A DNA stretch of 64,000 nucleotides from Ehretia macrophylla (taxonomy: Eukaryota; Streptophyta; Magnoliopsida; Boraginales; Ehretiaceae): assembly GCA_037974665.1 (NCBI GenBank), contig CM075773.1, positions 17,350,146-17,414,145 of the forward strand, given 5' to 3'. Made by a program: the position numbers and the translations under genes. The notes under the pieces are model-generated. The model searched no databases and was not told where the DNA came from. It saw only the letters and a list, made by a program, of their open reading frames with translations. Of the stretch, positions 10,671-23,051 are shown piece by piece; positions within the stretch are counted from its first letter, which is position 1, and every line of letters starts with the position of its first letter.

Positions 10671-11228
10671 GTCATGTTGAGGGCACAATTCCTTTATGTG
10701 TTAACGGTTCACAGTCCCAGCCTAGAGATATGGCCCATTCAAAAGGCCCAATGGGCTTAACGACAACCCATCCGCTTCAACAACGCAGCATCCTCGCAAG
10801 ACGTGATATCGACGCATTGTAGGGTCCTCTAATGTGCTGCGAGTAAGGTTGTCATCCTTTTATCAGCTCACGACGTACGATCCAGGACGGAAAAACAGAG
10901 CAAAGGAAGAAAAGTGGACCGAAACTAATGAAAACGTTCGATTTTGAGCTCCTAAAAGGGTACAGCGGGCTAGCTGGCTGCCCCCGTCGTAGAGCTCTCA
11001 GAGAGCTTTCCAACGGTATGCTGTGCGCCTCGTAACTCCTTACGGATCAAAAGTTATGGCCACCGGAGCTACGGAGACCTGGTCACAAGCCTTACGCCCT
11101 CGGTTTGCTGTCCCAGCCTCCACGTGAAGCGACGTTGTCTTGCCCAAGGTACCGTGGGATTCGATAGTAGAAATATGGTGGATAAAGTATCTTGGCAACC
11201 CTAACCGGAATAAAAAAAATTGAAAAGG

Positions 11229-11347
11229 GGGGTGCAACACGAGGACTTTCCAGGTGGTCACCCATCTTAGTATTACTCTCGCCCAAGCACGCTTAACTTC
11301 GGAGTTCTGATGGGATCCGGTGCATTAGTGCTGGTATGATCGCACCC
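11229..11347 (-). rRNA. 5S rRNA: 5S rRNA, copy 17
   Basis: Changes are nt 75 G>A, 81 G>A, 93 C>A and 99 G>A. Nt 75 and 81 are shared with copy 26, nine units away, at the left end of a duplicated block. The upstream -1 C is T. The 3' spacer 10671-11228 is long. Confidence 0.96.
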
Positions 11348-11867
11348 ATCATGTTGAGGGCACAATTCCTTTATGTATTAACGGTTCACAGTCCCAGCCT
11401 AGAGATATGGCCCATTCAAAAGGCCCAATGGGCTAAACGACAACCCATCCGCTTCGACAACGCAGCATCCTCATAAGACGTGATATCGACGCATTGTAGG
11501 GTCCTCTAATGTGCCGCGAGTAAGGTTGTCGTCCTTTTAACAGCTCACGACGTACGATCCGGGACGGAAAAACAGAGCAAAAGAAGAAAAGTGGCCCGAA
11601 ACTGATGAAAACATTCGATTTTGAGCTCCGAAAAGGGTACAGCGAGCTAGCTAGCTGCCCCCGTCGTAGAGCTCTCAGAGAGCTTTCCAACGGTATGCTG
11701 TGCGCCTCGTAACTCCTTACGGATCAAAAGTTATGGGCACCGGTTTGCGGGCCCAGCCTCGATGTGAAGAGAAGTTGTATTGCCCAAGGCGCCGTGGGAT
11801 TCGATAATAGAAATGTGGTGGGTAAAGTATCTTGGCAACCCTAACCGGAGCAAAAAAAATGAAAAGG

Positions 11868-11986
11868 GGGGTGCAACACGAGGACTTCCCAGGGGGTCAC
11901 CCGTCCTAGTACTACTCTCGCCCAAGCACGCTTAACTTCGGAGTTCTGATGGGATCCGGTGCATTAGTGCTGGTATGATCGCACCC
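11868..11986 (-). rRNA. 5S rRNA: 5S rRNA, copy 18
   Basis: It has one change, nt 84 T>C in box C. The TATA-like element reads ATTAAG instead of ATAAAG. The 3' spacer 11348-11867 is short. Confidence 0.97.
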
Positions 11987-12544
11987 GTCATGTTTAGGGC
12001 ACAATTCCTTAATGTGTTAACGGTTCACAGTCCCAGCCTAGAGATATGGCCCATTCAAAAGGCCCAATGGGCTTAACGACAACCCATCCGCTTCAACAAC
12101 GCAGCATCCTCGCAAGACGTGATATCGACGCATTGTAGGGTCCTCTAATGTGCCGCGAGTGAGGTTGTCGTCCTTTTAACAGCTCACGACGTACGATCCG
12201 GGACGGAAAAACAGAGCAAAAGAAGAAAATTGGCCCGAAACTAACGAAAACTTTCAATTTTGTGCTCCGAAAAGGGCATAGCAAGCTCGCTGGCTGCCCC
12301 CGTCGTAGAGCTCTCAGAAAGCTTTCCAACGGTATGCTGTGCGCCTCGTAACTCCTTACGGATCAAAAGTTATGGGCACCGGAGCTACGGAGACTTGGTC
12401 ACAAGCCCTACGCCCTCAGTTTGGGGGCCCAGCCTCCACGTGAAGAGAAGTTGTCTTGCCCAAGGTGCCGTGGGATTCGATAATAGAAATGTGGCGGGTA
12501 AAGTATCTTGGCAACCCTAACCGGAGCAAAAAAAATTGAAAAGG

Positions 12545-12663
12545 GGGGTGCAACACGAGGACTTCCCAGGGGGTCACCCATCCTAGTACTACTCTCGCCC
12601 AAGCACGCTTAACTTCGGAGTTCTAATGGGATCCGGTGCATTAGTGCTGGTATGATCGCACCC
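12545..12663 (-). rRNA. 5S rRNA: 5S rRNA, copy 19
   Basis: It has one change, nt 39 C>T, shared with copy 28 nine units away. The 3' spacer 11987-12544 is long. Confidence 0.97.
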
Positions 12664-13184
12664 GTCATGTTGAGGGCACAATTCCTTTATGTGTTAACGG
12701 TTCACAGTCCCAGCCTAGAGATATGGCCCATTTAAAAGGCCCAATGGGCTTAACGACAACCCATCCGCTTCAACAACGCAGCATCCTCGCAAGACGTGAT
12801 ATCGACGCATTGTAGGGTCCTCTACTGTGCCGCGAGTAAGGTCGTCGTCCTTTTAACAGCTCACGACGTACGATCCGGGACGGAAAAACAGAGCAAAAGA
12901 AGAAAAGTGGCCCGAAACTGATGAAAACGTTCGATTTTGAGCTCCGAAAAGGGCACAGCGGGCTAGCTAGCTGCCCCCGTCGTAGAGCTCTCAGAGAGCT
13001 TTCCAACGGTATGCTGTGCGCCTCGTAACTCCTTACGGATCAAAAGTTATGGGCACCGGTTTGCGGGCCCAGCCTCCACGTGAAGAGAAGTTGTCTTGCC
13101 CAAGGTGCCGTGGGATTCGATAATAGAAATGTGGTGGGTAAAGTATCTTGGCAACCCTAACCGGAGCAAAAAAAATTGAAAAGG

Positions 13185-13303
13185 GGGGTGCACCACGAGG
13201 ACTTCCCAGGGGGTCACCCATCCTAGTACTACTCTCGCCCAAGCACGCTTAACTTCGGAGTTCTGATGGGATCCGGTGCATTAGTGCTGGTATGATCGCA
13301 CCC
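13185..13303 (-). rRNA. 5S rRNA: 5S rRNA, copy 20
   Basis: It has one change, nt 111 T>G, found elsewhere only in copy 29, exactly 5834 bp away. The 3' spacer 12664-13184 is short. Confidence 0.97.
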
Positions 13304-13824
13304 GTCATGTTGAGGGCACAATTCCTTTATGTGTTAACGGTTCACAGTCCCAGCCTAGAGATATGGCCCATTCAAAAGGCCCAATGGGCTTAACGACAAC
13401 CCATCCGCTTCAACAACGCAGCATCCTCGCAAGACGTGATATTGAAGCATTGTAAGGTCCGCTAATGTGCCGCGAGTAAGGTTGTCGTCCTTTTAACAGC
13501 TCACGACGTACGATCCGGGACGGAAAAACAGAGCAAAAGAAGAAAAGTGGCCCGAAACTGATGAAAACGTTCGATTTTGAGCTCCGAAAAGGGCACAGCG
13601 AGCTAGCTAGCTGCCACCGTCGTAGAGCTCTCAGAGAGCTTTGCAACAGTATGCTGTGCGCCTCGTAACTCCTTACGGATCAAAAGTTATGGGCACCGGT
13701 TTGCGGGCCCAGCCTCCACGTGAAGAGAAGTTGTCTTGCCCAAGGTGCCGTGGGATTCGATAATAGAAATGTGGTGGGTAAAGTATCTTGGCAACCCTAA
13801 CCGGAGCAAAAAAAATTGAAAAGG

Positions 13825-13943
13825 GGGGTGCAACACGAGGACTTCCCAGGGGGTCACCCATCCTAGTACTACTCTCGCCCAAGCACGCTTAACTTCGGAG
13901 TTCTAATGGGATCCGGTGCATTAGTGCTGGTATGATCGCACCC
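13825..13943 (-). rRNA. 5S rRNA: 5S rRNA, copy 21
   Basis: It has one change, nt 39 C>T. The 3' spacer 13304-13824 is short. Confidence 0.97.
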
Positions 13944-14463
13944 GTCATGTTGAGGGCACAATTCCTTTATGTGTTAACGGTTCCCAGTCCCAGCCTAGAG
14001 ATATGGCCCATTCAAAAGGCCCAATGGGCTTAACGACAACCCATCCGCTTCAACAACGCAGCATCCTCGCAAGACGTGATATCGACGCATTGTAGGGTCC
14101 TCTAATGTGCCGCGAGTGAGGTTGTCGTCCTTTTAACAGCTCACAACGTACGATCCGGGACGGAAAAACAGAGCAAAAGAAGAAAAGTGGCCGAAACTGA
14201 TGAAAACATTCGATTTTGAGCTCTGAAAAGGGCACAGCGAGCTCGCTTGCTGCCACCGTCGTAGAGCTCTCAGAGAGCTTTCCAACGGTATGCTGTGCGC
14301 CTCGTAACTCCTTACGGATCAAAAGTTATGGGCACCGGTTTGCGGGCCCAGCCTCCACGTGAAGAGAAGTTGTCTTGCCCAAGGTGCTGTGGGATTCGAT
14401 AATAGAAATGTGGTGGGTAAAGTATCTTGGCAACCCTAACCGGAGCAAAAAAAATTGAAAAGG

Positions 14464-14582
14464 GGGGTGCAACACGAGGACTTCCTAGGGGGTCACCTAT
14501 CCTAGTACTACTCTCACCCAAGAACGCTTAACTTCGGAGTTCTGATGGGATCCGGTGCATTAGTGCGTGTATGATCGCACCC
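14464..14582 (-). rRNA. 5S rRNA: 5S rRNA, copy 22
   Basis: Changes are nt 15 C>A, 16 A>C, 60 G>T (box A), 67 C>T (IE), 85 G>A and 97 G>A. The 60/67 pair is shared with copies 24, 25 and 31. The 3' spacer 13944-14463 is short. Confidence 0.95.
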
Positions 14583-15103
14583 GTCATGTTGAGGGCACAA
14601 TTTCTTTATGTGTTAACGGTTCACAGTCCCAGCCTAGAGATATAGCCCATTCAAAAGGCCCAATGGGCTTAATGACAACCCATCCGCTTCAACAACGCAG
14701 CATCCTCGCAAGACGTGATATCGACGCATTGTAGGGTCCCTTAATGTGCCGCGAGTAAGGTCGTCGTCCTTTTAACAGCTCACGACGTACGATCCGGGAC
14801 GGAAAAACAGAGCAAAAGAAGAAAAGTGGCCCGAAACTGATGAAAACGTTCGATTTTGAGCTCCGAAAAGGGCACAGCTCGCTGGCTAGCTGCCCCCGTC
14901 GTAGAGCTCTCAGAGAGCTTTCCAACGGTATGCTGTGCGCCTCGTAACTCCTTACGGATCAAAAGTTATGGGCACCGGTTTGCGGGCCCAGCCTCCATGT
15001 GAAGAGAAGTTGTCTTGCCCAAGGTGCCGTGGGATTCGATAATAGAAATGTGGTGGGTAAAGTATCTTGGCAACCCTAACCGGAGCAAAAAAAATTGAAA
15101 AGG

Positions 15104-15222
15104 GGGGTGCAACACGAGGACTTCCCAGGGGGTCACCCATCCTAGTACTACTCTCGCCCAAGCACGCTTAACTTCGGAGTTCTGATGGGATCCGGTGCAT
15201 TAGTGCTGGTATGATCGCACCC
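15104..15222 (-). rRNA. 5S rRNA: 5S rRNA, copy 23
   Basis: The gene is identical to consensus. The 3' spacer 14583-15103 is short. Confidence 0.98.
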
Positions 15223-15743
15223 GTCATGTTGAGGGCACAATTCCTTTATGTGTTAACGGTTCACAGTCCCAGCCTAGAGATATGGCCCATTCAAAAGGCC
15301 CAATGGGCTTAACGACAACCCATCCGCTTCAACAACGCAGCATCCTCGCAAGACGTGATATCGACGCATTGTAGGGTCCTCTAATGTGCCGCGAGTAAGG
15401 TTGTCGTCCTTTTAACAGCTCACGACGTACGATGCGGGTCAGAAAATCAGAGCAAAAGAAGAAAAGTGGCCCGAAACTGATGATAACGTTCAATTTTGAG
15501 CTCCGAAAAGGGCATAGCGAGCTAGCTACCTGCCCCCGTCGTAGAGCTCTCAGAGAGCTTTCCAACGGTATGCTGTGCGCCTCGTAACTCCTTACGGATC
15601 AAAAGTTATGGGCACCGGTTTACGGGCCCAGCCTCCACGTGAAGAGAAGTTGTCTTGCCCAAGGTGCTGTGGGATTCGATAATAGAAATGTGGTGGGTAA
15701 AGTATCTTGGCAACCCTAACCGGAACAAAAAAAATTGAAAAGG

Positions 15744-15862
15744 GGGGTGCAACATGAGGACTTCCCAGGGGGTCACCCATCCTAGTACTACTCTCACCCA
15801 AGAACGCTTAACTTCGGAGTTCTGATGGGATCCGGTGCATTAGTTCTGGTATGATCGCACCC
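15744..15862 (-). rRNA. 5S rRNA: 5S rRNA, copy 24
   Basis: Changes are nt 18 C>A, 60 G>T, 67 C>T and 108 G>A. The 3' spacer 15223-15743 is short and has the TTTACGGG and GGAACAAAA markers. Confidence 0.96.
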
Positions 15863-16383
15863 GTCATGTTGAGGGCAAAATTCCTTTATGTGTTAACGGT
15901 TCACAGTCCCAGCCTAGAGATATGGCCCATTCAAAAGGCCCAATGGGCTTAACGACAACCCATCCGCTTCAACAACGCAGCATCCTCGCAAGACGTGATA
16001 TCGACGCATTGTAGGGTCCTTTAATGTGCCGCGAGTAAGGTTGTCATCCTTTTAACAGCTCACGACGTACGATCCGGGACGGAAAAATAGAGCGAAAGAA
16101 GAAAAGTGGCCCGAAACTTATGAAAACGTTCGATTTTGAGCTCCGAAAAGGGCACAGCTCGCTCGCTCGCTGCCCCCGTCGTAGAGCTCTCAGAGAGCTT
16201 TCCAACGGTATGCTTTGCGCCTCGTAACTCCTTACGGATCAAAAGATATGGGCACCGGTTTACGGGCCCAGCCTCCACGTGAAGAGAAGTTGTCTTGCCC
16301 AAGGTGCTGTGGGATTCGATAATAGAAATGTGGTGGGTAAAGTATCTTGGCAACCCTAACCGGAACAAAAAAAATTGAAAAGG

Positions 16384-16502
16384 GGGGTGCAACACGAGGA
16401 CTTCCCAGGGGGTCACCCATCCTAGTACAACTCTCACCCAAGAACGCTTAACTTCGGAGTTCTGATGGGATCCGGTGCATTAGTGCTGGTATGATCGCAC
16501 CC
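16384..16502 (-). rRNA. 5S rRNA: 5S rRNA, copy 25
   Basis: Changes are nt 60 G>T, 67 C>T and 74 A>T, the same three as copy 31. The 3' spacer 15863-16383 is short. Confidence 0.96.
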
Positions 16503-17060
16503 GTCATGTTGAGGGCACAATTCCTTTATGTGTTAACGGTTCACAGTCCCAGCCTAGAGATATGGCCCATTCAAAAGGCCCAATGGGCTTAACGACAACC
16601 CATCCGCTTCAACAACGCAGCATCCTCGCAAGACGTGATATCGACGCATTGTAGGGTCCTTTAATGTGCCGCGAGTAAGGTCGTCTTCCTTTTAACAGCT
16701 CACGACGTACGATCCGGGACGGAAAAATAAAGCAAAAGAAGAAAAGTGGCCTGAAACTAATGAAAACGTTCGATTTTGAGCTCCAAAATGGGCACAGCTC
16801 GCTAGCTAGCTGCCCCCGTCGTAGAGCTCTCAGAGAGCTTTCCAACGCTATGCTGTGCGCCTCGTAACCCCTTACGGATCAAAAGTTATGGGCACCGGAG
16901 CGACGGAGACCTGGTCACAAGCCCTACGCCCTTGGTTTGCGGGCCCAGCTTCCACGTGAAGAGAAGTTGTCTTGCCCAAGGTGCCGTGGGATTCGATAAG
17001 AGAAATATGGTGGATAAAGTATCTTGGCAACCCTAACCGGAACAAAAAAAATTGAAAAGG

Positions 17061-17179
17061 GGGGTGCAACACGAGGACTTCCCAGGGGGTCACCCGTCTT
17101 TGTATTACTCTTGCCCAAGCACGCTTAACTTCGGAGTTCTGATGGGATCCGGTGCATTAGTGCTGGTATGATCGCACCC
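17061..17179 (-). rRNA. 5S rRNA: 5S rRNA, copy 26
   Basis: Changes are nt 68 G>A, 75 G>A, 79 T>A, 81 G>A and 84 T>C, clustered between the IE and box C. Nt 75 and 81 are shared with copy 17. The 3' spacer 16503-17060 is long. Confidence 0.95.
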
Positions 17180-17701
17180 GTCATGTTGAGGGCACAATTC
17201 CTTTATGTGTTAACGGTTCACAGTCCCAGCCTAGAGATATGGCCCATTCAAAAGGCCCAATGGGCTTAACGACAACCCATACGCTTCGACAACGCAGCAC
17301 CATCGCAAGCCGTGATACTGACGAATTGTAGGGTCCTCTAATGTGCCGCGAGTAAGGTTGTCGTCCTTTTAACAGCTCACGACGTACGATCCGGGACGGA
17401 AAAACAGAGCAAATGAAGAAAAGTGGCCCGAAACTGATGAAAACGTTCGATTTTGAGCTCCAAAAAGGGCACAGCGAGCTAGCTAGCTGCCCCCGTCGTA
17501 GAGCTCTCAGAGAGCTTTCCAACGGTATGCTGTGCGCCTCGTAACTCCTTACGGATCAAAAGTTATGGGCACCGGTTTGCGGGCCCAGCCTCCACGTGAA
17601 GAGAAGTTGTATTGCCCAAGGTGCCGTGGGATTCGATAATAGAAATGTGGTGGGTAAAGTATCTTGGCAACCCTAACCGGAGCAAAAAAAAATTGAAAAG
17701 G

Positions 17702-17820
17702 GGGGTGCAACACGAGGACTTCCCAGGGGGTCACCCATCCTAGTACTACTCTCGCCCAAGCACGCTTAACTTCGGAGTTCTGATGGGATCCGGTGCATTA
17801 GTGCTGGTATGATCGCACCC
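17702..17820 (-). rRNA. 5S rRNA: 5S rRNA, copy 27
   Basis: The gene is identical to consensus. The 3' spacer 17180-17701 is short, with nine T's in the terminator. Confidence 0.98.
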
Positions 17821-18378
17821 GTCATGTTGAGGGCACAATTCCTTTATGTGTTACCGGTTCCCAGTCCCAGCCTAGAGATATGACCCATTCAAAAGGCCCA
17901 ATGGGCTTAACGACAACCCATCCGCTTCAACAACGCAGCATCCTCGCAAGACGTGATATCGACGCATTGTAGGGTCCTCTAATGTGCCGCGAGTGAGGTT
18001 GTCGTCCTTTTAACAGCTCACGACGTACGATCCGGGACGGAAAAACAGAGCAAAAGAAGAAAAGTGGCCCGAAACTAATGAAAACGTTCGATTTTGAGCT
18101 CCGAAAAGGGCACAGCAAGCTAGCTAGCTGCCCCCGTCGTAGAGCTCTCAGAGAGCTTTCCAACATTATGCTGTGCGCCACGTAACTCCTTACGGATCAA
18201 AAGTTATGGGCACCGGAGCGACGGAGACCTGGTCACAAGCCCTACGCCCTCGGTTTGGGGGCCCAGCCTCCACGTGAAGAGAAGTTGTCTTGCCCAAGGT
18301 GCCGTGGGATTCGATAATAGAAATGTGGCTGGTAAAGTATCTTGGCAACCCTAACCGGAGCAAAAAAAATTGAAAAGG

Positions 18379-18497
18379 GGGGTGCAACACGAGGACTTCC
18401 CAGGGGGTCAACCATCCTAGTACTACTCTCGCCCAAGCACGCTTAACTTCGGAGTTCTAATGGGATCCGGTGCATTAGTGCTGGTATGATCGCACCC
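18379..18497 (-). rRNA. 5S rRNA: 5S rRNA, copy 28
   Basis: Changes are nt 39 C>T and 87 G>T (box C). The 3' spacer 17821-18378 is long and of the GAGTGAGG / GTTCCCAGTCCC subfamily. Confidence 0.97.
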
Positions 18498-19018
18498 GTC
18501 ATGTTGAGGGCACAATTCCTTTATGTGTTAACGGTTCACAGTCCCAGCCTAGAGATATGGCCCATTTAAAAGGCCCAATGGGCTTAACGACAACCCATCC
18601 GCTTCAACAACGCAGCATCCTCGCAAGACGTGATATCGACGCATTGTAGGGTCCTCTAATGTGCCGCGAGTAAGGTCGTCGTCCTTTTAACAGCTCACGA
18701 CGTACGATCCGGGACGGAAAAACAGAGCAAAAGAAGAAAAGTGGCCCGAAACTGATGAAAACGTTCGATTTTGAGCTCCGAAAAGGGCACAGCGAGCTAG
18801 CTAGCTGCCCCCGTCGTAGAGCTCTCAGAGAGCTTTCCAACGGTATGCTGTACGCCTCGTAACTCCTTACGGATCAAAAGTTATGGGCACCGGTTTGCGG
18901 GCCCAGCCACCACGTGAAGAGAAGTTGTCTTTCCCAAGGTGCCGTGGGATTCGATAATAGAAATGTGGTGGGTAAAGTATCTTGGCAACCCTAACCGGAG
19001 CAAAAAAAATTGAAAAGG

Positions 19019-19137
19019 GGGGTGCACCACGAGGACTTCCCAGGGGGTCACCCATCCTAGTACTACTCTCGCCCAAGCACGCTTAACTTCGGAGTTCTGA
19101 TGGGATCCGGTGCATTAGTGCTGGTATGATCGCACCC
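19019..19137 (-). rRNA. 5S rRNA: 5S rRNA, copy 29
   Basis: It has one change, nt 111 T>G, shared only with copy 20. The 3' spacer 18498-19018 is short and shares CCATTTAAAAGG and GGTCGTCGTCC with the matching spacer of copy 20. Confidence 0.97.
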
Positions 19138-19658
19138 GTCATGTTGAGGGCACAATTCCTTTATGTGTTAACGGTTCACAGTCCCAGCCTAGAGATATGG
19201 CCCATTCAAAAGGCCCAATGGGCTTAACAATTACCCATCCGTTTCAACAACGCAGCATCCTCGCAAGACGTGATATCGACGCATTGTAGGGTCCTCTATT
19301 GTGCCGCGAGTAAGGTTGTCGTCCTTTTAACAGCTCACGACGTACGATTCGGGACGAAAAAACAGAGCAAAAGAAGAAAAGTGGCCCGAAACTGATGAAA
19401 ACGTTCGATTTTGAGCTCCGAAAAGGGCATAGCGAGCTAGCTAGCTGCCAACGTCGTAGAGCTCTCAGAGAGCTTTCCACCGGTACGCTGGGTGCCTCGT
19501 AACTCCTTACGGATCAAAAGTTATGGGCACCGGTTTGCGGGCCCAGCCTCCACGTGAAGAGAAGTTGTCTTGCCCAAGGTGCCGTGGGATTCGATAATAG
19601 AAATGTGGTGGGTAAAGTATCTTGGCAACCCTAACCGGAGCAAAAAAAATTGAAAAGG

Positions 19659-19777
19659 GGGGTGCAACACGAGGACTTCCCAGGGGGTCACCCATCCTAG
19701 TACTACTCTCGCCCAAGCACGCTTAACTTCGGAGTTCTGATGGGATCCGGTGCATTAGTGCTGGTATGCTCGCACCC
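19659..19777 (-). rRNA. 5S rRNA: 5S rRNA, copy 30
   Basis: It has one change, nt 9 T>G in helix I. The 3' spacer 19138-19658 is short. Confidence 0.97.
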
Positions 19778-20298
19778 GTCATGTTGAGGGCACAATTCCT
19801 TTATGTGTTAACGGTTCCCAGTCCCAGCCTAGAGATATGGCCCATTCAAAAGGGCCAATGGGGGTAACGACAACCCATCCGCTTCAACAACGCAGCATCC
19901 TCGCAAGACGTGATATCGACGCATTGTAGGGTCCTCTAATGTGCCGCGAGTGAGGTTGTCGTCCTTTTAACAGCTCACGACGTACGATCCGGGACGGAAA
20001 AACAGAGCAAAAGAAGAAAAGTGGCCCGAAACTGATGAAAACATTCGATTTTGAGCTCTGAAAAGGGCACAGCGAGCTAGCTTGCTGCCACCGTCGTAGA
20101 GCTCTCAGAGAGCTTTCCAACGGTATGCTGTGCGCCTCGTAACTCCTTACGGATCAAAAGTTATGGGCACCGGTTTACGGGCCCAGCCTCCACGTGAAAA
20201 GAAGTTGTCTTGCCCAAGGTGCCGTGGGATTCGATAATAGAAATGTGGTGGGTAAAGTATCTTGGCAACCCTAACCGGAACAAAAAAAATTGAAAAGG

Positions 20299-20417
20299 GG
20301 GGTGCAACACGAGGACTTCCCAGGGGGTCACCCATCCTAGTACAACTCTCACCCAAGAACGCTTAACTTCGGAGTTCTGATGGGATCCGGTGCATTAGTG
20401 CTGGTATGATCGCACCC
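20299..20417 (-). rRNA. 5S rRNA: 5S rRNA, copy 31 (mosaic unit)
   Basis: Changes are nt 60 G>T, 67 C>T and 74 A>T, identical to copy 25. The 3' spacer 19778-20298 is short. Its lower part matches the spacer of copy 22 and its upper part that of copy 25, so the unit looks recombinant. Confidence 0.96.
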
Positions 20418-20938
20418 GTCATGTTGAGGGCACAATTCCTTTATGTGTTAACGGTTCACAGTCCCAGCCTAGAGATATGGCCCATTCAAAAGGCCCAATG
20501 GGCTTAACGACAACCCATCCGCTTCAACAACGCAGCATCCTCGCAAGACGTGATATCGACGCATTGTAGGGTCCTCTAATGTGCCGCGAGTAAGGTTGTC
20601 GTCCTTTTAACAGCTCACGACGTACGATCCGGGACGGAAAAACAGAGCAAAAGAAGAAAAATGGCCCGAAACTGATTAAAAGGTTCGATTTTGAGCTCCG
20701 AAAAGGGTACAGCGAGCTAGCTAGCTGCCCCCGTCGTAGAGCTCTCAGAGGGCTTTCCAACGGTATGCTGTGCGCCTCGTAACTCCTTACGGATCAAAAG
20801 TTATTGTCACCGGTTTGCGGGCCCAGCCTCCATGTGAAGAGAAGTTGTCTTGCCCATGGTGCCGTGGGATTCGATAATAGAAATGTGGTGGGTAAAGTAT
20901 CTTGGCAACCCTAACCGGAGCAAAAAAAATTGAAAAGG

Positions 20939-21057
20939 GGGGTGCAACACGAGGACTTCCCAGGGGGTCACCCATCCTAGTACTACTCTCGCCCAAGCAC
21001 GCTTAACTTCGGAGTTCTGATGGGATCCGGTGAATTAGTGCTGGTATGATCGCACCC
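20939..21057 (-). rRNA. 5S rRNA: 5S rRNA, copy 32
   Basis: It has one change, nt 25 G>T, shared with copies 40 and 45 together with spacer markers (TTATTGTCACC, AAAAGGTTCG, GTTAATGGTTC). The 3' spacer 20418-20938 is short. Confidence 0.97.
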
Positions 21058-21578
21058 GTCATGTTGAGGGCACAATTCCTTTATGTGTTAATGGTTCACA
21101 GTTCCAGCCTAGAGATATGGCCCATTCAAAAGGCCCAATAGGCTTAACGACAACCCATCCGCTTCAACAACGCAGCATCCTCGCAAGACGTGATATCGAC
21201 GCATTGTAGGGTCCTCTAATGTGCCGCGAGTAAGGTTGTCGTCCTTTTAACAGCTCACGACGTACGATCCGGGACGGAAAAACAGAGCAAAAGAAGAAAA
21301 GTAGCCCGAAACTGATGAAAACGTTCGATTTTGAGCCCCGAAAAGGGCAAAGCGAGCTAGCTAGCTGCCCCCGTCGTAGAGCTCTCAGAGTGCTTTCCAA
21401 CGGTATGCTGTGCACCTCGTAACTCCTTACGGATCAAAAGTTATGGGCACCGGTTTGCGGGCCCAGCCTCCACGTGAAGAGAAGTTGTCTTGCCCAAGGT
21501 GCCGTGGGATTCGATAATAGAAATGTGGTGGGTAAAGTATCTTGGCAACCCTAACCGGAGCAAAAAAAATTGAAAAGG

Positions 21579-21697
21579 GGGGTGCAACACGAGGACTTCC
21601 CAGGGGGTCACCCATCCTAGTACTACTCTCGCCCAAGCACGCTTAACTTCGCAGTTCTGATGGGATCCGGTGCATTAGTGCTGGTATGATCGCACCC
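21579..21697 (-). rRNA. 5S rRNA: 5S rRNA, copy 33
   Basis: It has one change, nt 46 C>G. The 3' spacer 21058-21578 is short. Confidence 0.97.
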
Positions 21698-22255
21698 GTC
21701 ATGTTGAGGGCACAATTCCTTTATGTGTTAACGGTTCACAGTCCCAGCCTAGAGATATGGCCCATTCAAAAGGCCCAATGGGCTTAACGACAACCCATCC
21801 GCTTCAACAACGCAGCATCCTCGCAAGACGTGATATCGACGCATTGTATGGTCCTCTAATGTGCCGCGAGTAAGGTTTTCGTCCTTTTAACAGCTCACGA
21901 CGTACGATCCGGGACGGAAAAACAGAGCAAAAGAAGAAAAGTGGCCCGAAACTGATGAAAACGTTCGATTTTGAGCTCCGAAAAGGGCACAGCAAGCTAG
22001 CTAGCTGCCCCCGTCGTAGAGCTCTCAGAGAGCTTTCGAACGGTATGCTGTGCGCCTCGTAACTCCTTACGGATCAAAAGTTATGGGCACCGGAGCGACG
22101 GAGACCTGGTCACAAGCACTACGCCCTCGGTTTGCGGGCCCAGCCTCCACGTGAAGAGAAGTTGTCTTGCCCAAGGTGCCGTGGGATTCGATAATAGAAA
22201 TGTGGTGGGTAAAGTATCTTGGCAACCCTAACCGGAGCAAAAAAAATTGAAAAGG

Positions 22256-22374
22256 GGGGTGCAACACGAGGACTTCCCAGGGAGTCACCCATCCTAGTAC
22301 TACTCTCGCCCAAGCACGCTTAACTTTGGAGTTATGATGGGATCCGGTGCATTAGTGCTGGTATGATCGCACCC
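22256..22374 (-). rRNA. 5S rRNA: 5S rRNA, copy 34
   Basis: Changes are nt 41 G>T, 48 G>A and 92 C>T. The upstream -1 C is T. The 3' spacer 21698-22255 is long. Confidence 0.96.
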
Positions 22375-22932
22375 ATCATGTTGAGGGCACAATTCCTTTA
22401 TGTGTTAACGGTTCACAGTCCCAGCCTAGAGAAATGGACCATTCAGAAGGCCCAATGGGCTTAACGACAACCCAACCGCTTCAACAAAGCAGCATCCTCG
22501 CAAGACGTGATATCGACGCATTGTAGGGTCCTCTAATGTGCCGCGAGTAAGGTTGTCGTCCTTTTAACAGCTCACGACGTACGATCCGGGACGGAAAAAC
22601 AGAGCAAAAGAAGAAAAGTGGCCCGAAACTGATGAAAATGTTCGATTTTGAGCTCCGAAAAGGGCACAACGAGCTAGCTAGCTGCCCCCGTCGTAGAGCT
22701 CTCAGAGAGCTTTCCAACGGTATGCTGTGCGCCTCGTAACTCCTTACGGATCAAAAGTTATGGGCACCGGAGCGACGGAGACCTGGTCACAAGCCCTACG
22801 CCCTCGGTTTGCGGGCCCAGCCTCCACGTGAAGAGAAGTTGTCTTGCCCAAGGTACCGTGGGATTCGATAATAGAAATATGGTGGGTAAAGTATCTTGGC
22901 AACCCTAACCGGAGCAAAAAAAATTGAAAAGG

Positions 22933-23051
22933 GGGGTTCAACACGAGGCCTTCCCAGGGGGTCACCCATCCTAGTACTACTCTCGCCCAAACATGCTTAA
23001 CTTCGGAGTTCTGATGGGATCCGGTGCATTAGTGCTGGTATGATCGCACCC
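22933..23051 (-). rRNA. 5S rRNA: 5S rRNA, copy 35
   Basis: Changes are nt 58 G>A, 61 C>T (both box A), 103 T>G and 114 C>A. The 3' spacer 22375-22932 is long. Confidence 0.96.
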
